Shown here one piece after another: positions 1 through 4,753 of a DNA stretch of 5,902 bases (position 1 is the first letter of the stretch; each line of letters opens with the position of its first letter). The stretch lies in the NCBI GenBank assembly GCA_945787925.1, contig CALZJY010000142.1:1-5902 (forward strand), in the 5' to 3' direction. Made by a program: the position numbers and the translations under genes. The stretch comes from an uncultured Anaerosporobacter sp. Lineage in GTDB: Bacteria > Bacillota > Clostridia > Lachnospirales > Lachnospiraceae. The notes below the pieces were generated by a model. It did not search any database and was not told the DNA's origin. It was given only the letters and a program-made list of their open reading frames with translations.

Positions 1-1149
1 TGGATTGGTGGTCTTGCCATTTTACTTGGAATTGGTGTTTCTGCACTAATTGGATACTGGGTAAAACGAGAAATGGCCAAGATTAAGCAATACGCGCTGG
101 AATTATCCGAATGTAATCTTACGCATTCAGAGCATGCAGAAGGCAATCATGAGTTTGCTGAGGTAGTAGATGCGTTAAATGAATCCATGGTCGTATTAAA
201 TGCTACGTTACACTCCGTACAGGGAAATGCAAAAGAGTTATCGGGACAAAGTGCAGAAGTAGATTCTATGTTAGGTAGAATGAGTAAGGAAATTACAAGT
301 TCCGCAGATGCAGTAGAAAGCATTACTGCAAATCTTCAAGAAATTTCAGCAGGTCTTACAGAACTTCGTGTGAAATCGGATGAGGTAAACGATAATGCGA
401 AGAGAACGGTGGGAGAAGCTGAATATGCAGGAGGCCTAGCAGAAGAAATTAAAAATCAGTCTACGGTACTGAATGAAGAAACGCAAAAAATTCAAGCGGA
501 AGTACAGGAAAAATATCGTGGATGTAGCAACAAGGTAAAAGAGGCATTACAAAAAGTAACAGTAGTCGAAGGCATTGCCTCCATGTCCAACATGATCATA
601 GAAGTCGCAGAGGAAACGAACCTATTGGCATTAAATGCGAATATTGAGGCGGTCAGAGCTGGTGAACATGGAAAAGGCTTTGCGGTTGTTGCTCATGAAG
701 TACAAGGCTTATCGGAACAAGTGTCTGAAACGGCCAATAAGATTCAAAGAGATTTAGGAACGGTAGTCTCTGCGGTGGATGAACTTACAGAGGCTTCGAA
801 CCAACTGTTAGAAATTTACGAAACAGATATTATGAAGAACTTTGATAAGATGATGACGGTAACAGCTCGCTACTCCGATGCAGGTGGCTGCATGGATAAT
901 ATTGCGAACCAATACAGAGGAAGTTCTGATTTTATTTCAGGAGCTATGAGTGAAGTGACACACACACTTACAGCCTTAACAGAAGCGTTAAACAAAGTAT
1001 CTCTAGATGCTTGTAACATTGCTGAAAGTATGGTGAATATCAATAAGGAATGTGACGTAGTTGCAAGTGTTTCGGCGAATACCGTTGAAATTGCAGAAGC
1101 GTTAAATACACAAGTAGAGAAGTTTGATTTAACGCAAGAAAATGAATAA
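1..1149 (+). CDS. Methyl-accepting chemotaxis protein, C-terminal part (5' end outside window)
   Basis: The frame is open from base 1 and continues to the TAA at 1147-1149, giving 382 visible residues. The ATG at 73 has no ribosome binding site and lies inside the reading frame just after a membrane helix, so it is not the true start. Visible residues 1-21 are a hydrophobic transmembrane segment, followed by a basic VKRE exit and a short, degenerate HAMP-like linker. The rest is long heptad-rich signalling coiled coil. The cytoplasmic hairpin tip, around visible residues 202-234, carries the hallmark NLLALNANIEAVRAGEHGKG and then FAVVAHEV, which contacts CheA and CheW in this family. The N-terminal ligand-binding domain and first membrane helix should lie upstream, so the stimulus is unknown. 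The C-terminus ends in QENE with no CheR/CheB-tethering pentapeptide. Compared with the family consensus the tip has some substitutions, for example His where VADEV normally has Asp. Family assignment is firm. Confidence 0.95.
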   Translation, partial: WIGGLAILLGIGVSALIGYWVKREMAKIKQYALELSECNLTHSEHAEGNHEFAEVVDALNESMVVLNATLHSVQGNAKELSGQSAEVDSMLGRMSKEITSSADAVESITANLQEISAGLTELRVKSDEVNDNAKRTVGEAEYAGGLAEEIKNQSTVLNEETQKIQAEVQEKYRGCSNKVKEALQKVTVVEGIASMSNMIIEVAEETNLLALNANIEAVRAGEHGKGFAVVAHEVQGLSEQVSETANKIQRDLGTVVSAVDELTEASNQLLEIYETDIMKNFDKMMTVTARYSDAGGCMDNIANQYRGSSDFISGAMSEVTHTLTALTEALNKVSLDACNIAESMVNINKECDVVASVSANTVEIAEALNTQVEKFDLTQENE

Positions 1150-1157
1150 ATAAGAAG

Positions 1158-1194
1158 AACGTTAGTCAGTGTTTCTGACTAACGTTTTCTTTTT
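1158..1194 (+). terminator. Rho-independent terminator after the chemoreceptor gene
   Basis: A perfect 12-bp stem (1158-1169 with 1175-1186) closes a 5-base loop and is followed by the T-rich tract TTCTTTTT. It begins 8 bases after the chemoreceptor stop codon. It should isolate the chemoreceptor transcript from tgt. Confidence 0.93.
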
Positions 1195-1288
1195 ATGTAA
1201 GGTTGTGGAGAATGATGCAAAGGAAAAGATTGGTGAAAATAAGGCATTATTTATGATATCTGGGGGCATACTTGACAATGACTGCTAC
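1195..1288. other. Intergenic stretch with no recognised feature
   Basis: Between the chemoreceptor terminator and the inverted repeat no gene is supported. TTGACA at 1272-1277 is a perfect -35 hexamer, but the nearest -10-like sequence (TATACA, 1291-1296) is only 13 bases away, too close for normal use. A 47-codon open frame crossing the region lacks a ribosome binding site and runs into the tgt promoter. Confidence 0.5.
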
Positions 1289-1359
1289 AGTATACAGAAC
1301 CATATTTGCAATTGTTTTAGAAAATATTTATTGAAAATATGGTTATAACTCTGTATACT
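1289..1359. repeat. Imperfect inverted repeat: inverted near-copy of the tgt promoter
   Basis: The left arm (1289-1312, 24 bases), read on the minus strand, matches the right arm (1330-1359, 30 bases) at 23 of 24 positions. The right arm has a 6-base insertion (ATAACT, 1345-1350). Outer paired blocks are AGTATACAGA (1289-1298) and TCTGTATACT (1350-1359); inner blocks are ACCATATTT (1299-1307) and AAATATGGT (1335-1343). The arms are separated by 17 A/T-rich bases. The right arm contains both the -35 and -10 of the predicted tgt promoter. The left arm holds the same two hexamers facing the other way, but with only 11 bases between them, too short for a normal sigma-A promoter. It could be a regulator-binding site, a remnant of a local inverted duplication, or a mobile-element scar. 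The sequence does not decide between these. Confidence 0.75.
1331..1359 (+). promoter_or_regulatory. Predicted sigma-A promoter of tgt-yajC
   Basis: TTGAAA (1331-1336) and TATACT (1354-1359) are separated by exactly 17 bases, a near-consensus vegetative promoter. Transcription would start near 1366, leaving an untranslated leader of about 55 bases before the tgt ATG. The promoter coincides with the right arm of the inverted repeat, so a protein bound to the repeat could control it (inference). Confidence 0.75.
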
Positions 1360-1380
1360 TGTTAGGTGAATTATTTTTTA

Positions 1381-1401
1381 TCACATGAGTGGCACATGTG
1401 A
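1381..1401 (+). promoter_or_regulatory. Leader hairpin in the tgt 5' untranslated region
   Basis: TCACATG (1381-1387) pairs perfectly with CATGTGA (1395-1401) around a 7-base loop. The hairpin ends 7 bases before the GGAGA (1409-1413) that serves as Shine-Dalgarno for the tgt ATG at 1422. It is not followed by a T-tract, so it is not a terminator. It may affect ribosome access or mRNA stability. It lacks the shape of a preQ1 riboswitch. No function is demonstrated. Confidence 0.45.
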
Positions 1402-1421
1402 GCAGAATGGAGACATTTAAG

Positions 1422-2555
1422 ATGTATAAATTAATAACTAGAGATGGAAATGCCAAGCGTGGTGAGTTTAAGACCGTACACGGTACGATTCAAACTCCAG
1501 TATTTATGAACGTAGGTACATGCGCGGCAATCAAAGGTGCTGTGTCCACACAAGATTTGCAGCAGATCAAGACACAAGTGGAGTTATCTAACACATATCA
1601 CTTACATGTTAGACCTGGTGATAAAGTAATTAAACAGTTAGGCGGACTTCATAAATTCATGGTTTGGGACAAACCAATCTTAACGGATTCCGGCGGATTC
1701 CAAGTATTCTCCCTTGCGGGATTACGTAAGATCAAGGAGGAAGGGGTATACTTTAGCTCTCATATCGATGGTCGTAAGATTTTCATGGGACCAGAAGAAA
1801 GTATGCAAATCCAATCCAACCTTGCATCTACAATCGCAATGGCGTTTGACGAATGCCCGCCACACCCTGCAACAAGACAATATATGCAGGATTCTGTAGA
1901 CAGAACAACAAGATGGTTAGAACGTTGTAAGAAAGAAATGGCACGTCTAAACAGCTTAGATGATACAATCAACAAAAATCAAATGTTATTTGGTATCAAC
2001 CAAGGTGGTACATTTGAAGATATCCGTATCGAACATGCAAAACGCATCAGCGAAATGGATTTAGATGGTTATGCACTTGGTGGTTTGGCAGTAGGGGAAA
2101 GTCATGAAGATATGTATCGTATCATTGAGGCTACGGTTCCTTACTTACCACTTGAAAAACCTACGTACCTTATGGGGGTAGGAACGCCAGCAAACATTTT
2201 AGAAGCAGTTGACCGTGGGGTAGATTTCTTTGACTGTGTTTATCCATCACGTAATGGTCGTCATGGACATGCGTATACAAACTTCGGCAAGATCAACTTG
2301 CTAAATGCACGCTACGAATTAGATGACAGACCAATCGAAGAAGGATGTGGATGTCCAGCTTGTACAACATACAGCAGAGCATATATCCGCCACCTTTTAA
2401 AAGCAAAAGAAATGTTAGGACTACGCTTAGTAGTACTTCATAATCTTTATTTCTATAACACTATGATGGAAGAAATTCGCGAAGCGATTGAACAACATCG
2501 TTATAAGGAGTACAAGAAAAATAAATTAGAAGGTTTCCAAAGAGGAGATCAATAA
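1422..2555 (+). CDS. tgt: tRNA-guanine(34) transglycosylase
   Basis: This cytosolic enzyme swaps guanine at position 34 of GUN-anticodon tRNAs for preQ1 (or queuine in some bacteria) in queuosine synthesis. The 377-residue product is of normal family length. Key residues: Asp89 in TDSGGFQ, Asp143 in FDEC, the GGLAVGE base-binding loop around 220-226, and the nucleophile Asp271 in DCVYPSRNGR. The zinc site is Cys309, Cys311 and Cys314 with His340. Spacing matches the well-studied Zymomonas enzyme with a constant offset of 9. Cys145 and Val224 are the residues usual in preQ1-using bacterial enzymes, but preQ1 versus queuine cannot be settled here. The frame could open earlier at GTG 1389 or ATG 1407. 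ATG 1422 is preferred because GGAGA lies 8 bases upstream and MYKLITRDG matches the usual family N-terminus; GTG 1389 has no ribosome binding site and sits in a hairpin loop. yajC follows after 30 bases. Confidence 0.96.
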   Translation: MYKLITRDGNAKRGEFKTVHGTIQTPVFMNVGTCAAIKGAVSTQDLQQIKTQVELSNTYHLHVRPGDKVIKQLGGLHKFMVWDKPILTDSGGFQVFSLAGLRKIKEEGVYFSSHIDGRKIFMGPEESMQIQSNLASTIAMAFDECPPHPATRQYMQDSVDRTTRWLERCKKEMARLNSLDDTINKNQMLFGINQGGTFEDIRIEHAKRISEMDLDGYALGGLAVGESHEDMYRIIEATVPYLPLEKPTYLMGVGTPANILEAVDRGVDFFDCVYPSRNGRHGHAYTNFGKINLLNARYELDDRPIEEGCGCPACTTYSRAYIRHLLKAKEMLGLRLVVLHNLYFYNTMMEEIREAIEQHRYKEYKKNKLEGFQRGDQ

Positions 2556-2585
2556 ACTGAAAAACACTAAAACAGGAGGAATATC

Positions 2586-2900
2586 ATGTTAAATAATTTA
2601 TTTTTAGCACAAGGCGCCAATGCAAGCGGCGGACTTATGGTTACAATCATTTATTTCGTAATCATCGGTTTAGTATTCTATTTTATTGCAATCAGACCAC
2701 AGAAGAAACAACAAAGAGAACATGCAAGTCTTTTATCTTCATTAGCAATCGGTGATAGTGTATTAACGACAGCTGGATTCTACGGCGTTGTAATCGATAT
2801 CATGGATGAAGTGGTAATCGTTGAATTCGGTAGCAACAAAAACTGCCGTATTCCAATGAAAAAAGAAGCAATCGTTGATATTGAAAAAGCTGAAAAATAG
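2586..2900 (+). CDS. yajC: Preprotein translocase subunit YajC
   Basis: YajC is a small single-pass membrane protein that associates with SecD and SecF to assist SecYEG-dependent protein export. The 104-residue product has a short N-terminal tail, one transmembrane helix at about residues 17-36, and immediately after it the family hallmark RPQKKQQ (37-43). A small soluble domain follows, with the characteristic GDSVLTTAGFYGVV stretch at about 56-69. AGGAGGA at 2574-2580 is well placed before the ATG. The gene lies 30 bases after tgt with no terminator between, so the two are probably co-transcribed; the tgt-yajC pair is a widespread bacterial arrangement. secD and secF are not in the window directly after it, because a minus-strand gene intervenes. 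Confidence 0.95.
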   Translation: MLNNLFLAQGANASGGLMVTIIYFVIIGLVFYFIAIRPQKKQQREHASLLSSLAIGDSVLTTAGFYGVVIDIMDEVVIVEFGSNKNCRIPMKKEAIVDIEKAEK

Positions 2901-2919
2901 GAAGCGATTTTAAGACGAG

Positions 2920-2953
2920 AAAAAAGCCAGACCAATCGAGGTCTGGCTTTTTT
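2920..2953. terminator. Bidirectional terminator between yajC and the PHP gene
   Basis: GCCAGACC (2926-2933) pairs perfectly with GGTCTGGC (2940-2947) around a 6-base loop. Six A's lie on the left (2920-2925) and six T's on the right (2948-2953). It therefore reads as an intrinsic terminator on both strands: for tgt-yajC on plus, and for the convergent PHP gene, which stops at 2981, on minus. Confidence 0.95.
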
Positions 2954-2980
2954 ATTGCATAGGAAATTGTGTTTCTCTCG

Positions 2981-3838
2981 TTATCGTTTTCGTTCTTGTA
3001 AGTCGGAAAGGATGCTAGCAAAGATCTTTAGGTTTCCTCTGCCAGAGCCTAGGTCAATGTCCGGTTTTACAGCGCCGTGGTAATCAGAGCCTCCGGTACA
3101 TACCAGGTCAAAGTCTCTTGCAAGGGAGCGGACGAAGCTTTCGTCTAGTCCGATATTGCAGCTATAGACGGCTTCGATTCCTTGTAATCCATATCCTTTT
3201 AATTCTGTAAGCAGAGTACGGAGCTCGCTTGGAGAAAGCTTGTATAGAAGCGGATGTGCAAGTACTGGGACACCTCCTGCTGCCAAGATTAGCTCGATTG
3301 CCATCTTAGGAGAAAGATATTCTCTTGGCACATAATATGGACCGTTGGCATCGAGGTATTTTGTAAAGGCCTCCTTGATGGAAGAGACATGTCCCTTCTT
3401 TAAAAGCGCCTTTGCGAAGTGTGCTCTTGTGATGATGGCATCTTCGCTGCCTTCGGTTAAGTCTTCCATCGTGATGGAAAGTCCTGCATCTTGAAGCTTC
3501 TTTAACATCTTTTCATTACGCCGTCTCCGTTCTGCTGCGACTTCATGTAAGGCGGAGACCAAAGTCTCATCCGTATAATCCACGTAGAGACCAAGAATAT
3601 GGATGTCTCGTCCGCGGTAAGCAGCCGAAATTTCAACTCCTGGAACGACTTCTACTTCATAAGAATCTGTGGCAAGGGATTTGGCAGCGGCAATGGCTTC
3701 TCCCACACCATCTACCGTATCATGATCGGTAAGCGCAAAGGCTTTTAATTTCTTTTCGTAAGCATACGCCACCAGCTCAGACGGAGTACTCGTGCCATCT
3801 GAGACGTTGGAGTGCACGTGTAAGTCAATGTATTCCAT
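2981..3838 (-). CDS. PHP-domain metal-dependent phosphoesterase (COG0613 / RNase AM-like)
   Basis: The 285-residue product has the polymerase-and-histidinol-phosphatase fold, with metal ligands in order: His7 and His9 (DLHVHS), Asp14 (SDGT), Asp39-His40 (TDHDT), Glu69 (GVEIS), His80 (RDIHILG), His195 (LAHP), and Asp252 with His254 (GSDYHG). An insert at about 90-180 contains ITRAHFA (136-142), seen in the YciV/TrpH-type branch. Characterised relatives include a 3',5'-nucleotide bisphosphate phosphatase and the 5'-3' exoribonuclease RNase AM; which activity applies here is not visible. The frame is open up to 3928, but ATG 3838 is chosen because AAGGAAGG precedes it (about 3848-3855), MEYIDLHVHS is the usual N-terminus, and the best minus-strand promoter (3884-3911) lies inside the longer version. 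The gene is a single-gene unit, convergent with yajC and divergent from the membrane-protein gene. Its codons look less biased than those of tgt or scfB, suggesting modest expression. Confidence 0.93.
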   Translation of the reverse strand: MEYIDLHVHSNVSDGTSTPSELVAYAYEKKLKAFALTDHDTVDGVGEAIAAAKSLATDSYEVEVVPGVEISAAYRGRDIHILGLYVDYTDETLVSALHEVAAERRRRNEKMLKKLQDAGLSITMEDLTEGSEDAIITRAHFAKALLKKGHVSSIKEAFTKYLDANGPYYVPREYLSPKMAIELILAAGGVPVLAHPLLYKLSPSELRTLLTELKGYGLQGIEAVYSCNIGLDESFVRSLARDFDLVCTGGSDYHGAVKPDIDLGSGRGNLKIFASILSDLQERKR

Positions 3839-3869
3839 AAAAAAGTTCCTTCCTTTGTTCTGATTTTCC

Positions 3870-3898
3870 TTGAAGATATCCTTATCATAGCATAATAA
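3870..3898 (+). promoter_or_regulatory. Weak candidate promoter for the small membrane-protein gene
   Basis: TTGAAG (3870-3875) lies 15 bases before CATAAT (3891-3896) and 17 bases before the poorer TAATAA (3893-3898). It overlaps the minus-strand promoter of the PHP gene, so the divergent transcripts could interfere. No better plus-strand promoter was found between 3839 and 3966. The call is tentative. Confidence 0.3.
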
Positions 3899-3911
3899 AA
3901 TAGAAAAACAA
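3884..3911 (-). promoter_or_regulatory. Predicted promoter of the PHP gene
   Basis: On the minus strand, TTGTTT (3911-3906) and TATGAT (3889-3884) are 16 bases apart. The -10 is preceded by TGC, giving an extended -10 (TGnTATGAT). Transcription would begin near 3877, leaving a leader of about 39 bases before ATG 3838. This placement argues against translation from the upstream ATG at 3928. Confidence 0.6.
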
Positions 3912-3966
3912 GCATAGAACACACACAAGCCTAATATATTCTAGTATACGGTGTAAAGGAGGAGAT

Positions 3967-4344
3967 GTGGTGGCTAAAGTATCCACAAAGTCTTCAAAGG
4001 CGATTGTCATCATCAAGGCACTCCTGGTTAGTTATATTTTGACTGCAGTGCTCCTTCTCGTATTGGCATTGATTATGTATAAATTTGATCCACCTGGTTC
4101 TGTAATTAGTGTTGGTATCGTATTGACATACATAGTGTCATGTTTTGCGGGAGGATTTTTGCTGGGAACGGCAAAAAAAGAGAAACGATACTTATGGGGG
4201 CTTGCGATGGGGGTGGTCTATTTCCTGATCATTCTAGTAGTGTCCCTTGTATTCAGTAAGGATATCTTTGGTGAAGTAGGAAGTACGGTTGCGGTAGGTT
4301 TGATCTGTTCCCTTAGCGGAATGGTAGGTGGAATGATCAGCTAG
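3967..4344 (+). CDS. Small four-helix membrane protein, TIGR04086-like
   Basis: The product is up to 125 residues and almost entirely hydrophobic. It has a short basic N-terminus (AKVSTKSSK) and four predicted transmembrane helices at about 13-38, 44-68, 76-97 and 104-123. Small-residue patches (AGGFLLG, GMVGGM) lie in helices 2 and 4, and a cationic loop (KKEKR, 70-74) lies between helices 2 and 3. There are no catalytic motifs and the function is unknown. Size, topology and position between yajC and the SCIFF genes match the TIGR04086 family of clostridial membrane proteins; this is recognition by context and was not searched. The start is GTG at 3967 or GTG at 3970. GGAGG at 3958-3962 is only 4 bases from the first but 7 from the second, so 3970 (124 residues) may be the real one. 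A role in export or signalling for the neighbouring peptide is speculation. Confidence 0.8.
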   Translation: MVAKVSTKSSKAIVIIKALLVSYILTAVLLLVLALIMYKFDPPGSVISVGIVLTYIVSCFAGGFLLGTAKKEKRYLWGLAMGVVYFLIILVVSLVFSKDIFGEVGSTVAVGLICSLSGMVGGMIS

Positions 4345-4361
4345 TCATGGATAAGTTGAGC

Positions 4362-4393
4362 AAAAGTACTATATTTTCACAAAAAATACTTTT
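4362..4393 (+). repeat. A/T-rich inverted repeat between the membrane-protein gene and scfA
   Basis: AAAAGTA (4362-4368) pairs with TACTTTT (4387-4393), and inside it TTTT (4374-4377) can pair with AAAA (4381-4384). The structure is A/T-only apart from one G-C pair, so it is at best a weak terminator for the upstream gene. It abuts the scfA -35 region. Confidence 0.3.
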
Positions 4394-4409
4394 ATTCGAT
4401 ACTATTATA

Positions 4410-4421
4410 TGGTATAATACC
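4410..4421 (+). promoter_or_regulatory. Predicted extended -10 promoter of scfA
   Basis: TGGTATAAT at 4410-4418 is a perfect extended -10 (TGn followed by consensus TATAAT). The -35 region at about 4390-4395 (TTTTAT) is poor, as is tolerated with an extended -10. Transcription would start near 4425, giving a leader of about 30 bases that contains AGGAGG (4441-4446), 8 bases before the scfA ATG. The -10 lies inside the 11-base palindrome GGTATAATACC (4411-4421). Confidence 0.75.
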
Positions 4422-4454
4422 CAAAGTTAAGTAAGTGAAAAGGAGGCAATACTT

Positions 4455-4595
4455 ATGAAACGTATTAAATCTTTACAAACTAAAAGTTTTAAGGATACAC
4501 TTAAAAAAGGCGGATGTGGTGAATGCCAAACTTCTTGCCAATCAGCTTGTAAGACATCTTGCACAGTTGGTAACCAATCTTGTGAAAACAACTAA
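4455..4595 (+). CDS. scfA: Six-cysteine ranthipeptide precursor SCIFF
   Basis: This 46-residue peptide is the substrate of the adjacent radical SAM enzyme. Residues 1-20 form a basic leader (MKRIKSLQTKSFKDTLKKGG). The core begins at Cys21 and has six cysteines at 21, 24, 28, 32, 36 and 43, the defining pattern of the SCIFF family (six cysteines in about forty-five residues). In the Clostridium thermocellum homologue CteA the maturase joins Cys32 to Thr37 by a thioether. Both residues occur at the same positions here, so the same crosslink is expected (inference). The start is secure: AGGAGG is 8 bases upstream behind an extended -10 promoter. The gene ends 158 bases before scfB. The biological role of the family is not settled; a signalling role has been suggested in some clostridia. 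The peptide is small enough to be missed by length-filtered gene calling. Confidence 0.96.
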   Translation: MKRIKSLQTKSFKDTLKKGGCGECQTSCQSACKTSCTVGNQSCENN

Positions 4596-4601
4596 GAGAT
4601 T

Positions 4602-4635
4602 AGCAGCGGCTTCGGTCGCTGCTTAATTCTTGTTT
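4602..4635 (+). terminator. UUCG-capped hairpin between scfA and scfB (partial terminator or stabiliser)
   Basis: AGCAGCGGC (4602-4610) pairs with GTCGCTGCT (4615-4623), nine pairs with one G-U, closed by a C(UUCG)G tetraloop, an exceptionally stable cap. The following TAATTCTTGTTT is only moderately T-rich. It probably terminates part of the transcription or protects the 3' end of scfA mRNA, letting the peptide outnumber its maturase. Confidence 0.7.
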
Positions 4636-4708
4636 AAGGATAATTTACAAGATTCCCTATAAAAAGTTTCAAAATCAGATAATCAGAACCACGTTAACAG
4701 AGATTTAC

Positions 4709-4714
4709 TATAAT
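4709..4714 (+). promoter_or_regulatory. Isolated -10-like hexamer upstream of scfB
   Basis: TATAAT at 4709-4714 matches the consensus, but no recognisable -35 lies 16-18 bases upstream and there is no TGn extension. It could give scfB a weak promoter of its own, or be chance in A/T-rich DNA. The rest of the 158-base gap holds the UUCG hairpin and the scfB ribosome binding site, nothing else recognised. Confidence 0.3.
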
Positions 4715-4753
4715 ATAGAAAACAGTGAATTTCATTTGAAAGGAGTTTATCAA

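Noticed and set aside
1272..1296. Promoter from TTGACA 1272 with TATACA 1291
   Set aside because: The spacer is only 13 bases; no -10 at 16-18 bases.
1312..1326. CodY-box-like TTTTAGAAAAT
   Set aside because: Five mismatches to the 15-base consensus, expected by chance in A/T-rich DNA.
1205..1348. Possible 47-codon gene from GTG 1205
   Set aside because: No ribosome binding site, low-complexity product, and it reads through the inverted repeat and tgt promoter.
1389..1421. Earlier tgt start at GTG 1389 or ATG 1407
   Set aside because: Neither has a ribosome binding site, and ATG 1422 has GGAGA at good spacing and matches the family N-terminus.
1366..1421. preQ1 riboswitch before tgt
   Set aside because: The leader contains only a simple 7-bp hairpin, without the loop and A-rich tail needed for the preQ1 pseudoknot.
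1714..1975. Open frames inside tgt on both strands (1714-1899 plus, 1760-1975 minus)
   Set aside because: They are out-of-frame shadows of a strongly supported tgt gene, with no family resemblance.
2800..3021. Minus-strand open frame across the yajC end, terminator and PHP end
   Set aside because: It runs through a strong bidirectional terminator and overlaps two real genes; no ribosome binding site or family match.
3839..3928. N-terminal extension of the PHP protein from an upstream ATG at 3928
   Set aside because: The extra 30 residues do not resemble the family, the predicted promoter lies inside them, and ATG 3838 has a proper ribosome binding site.
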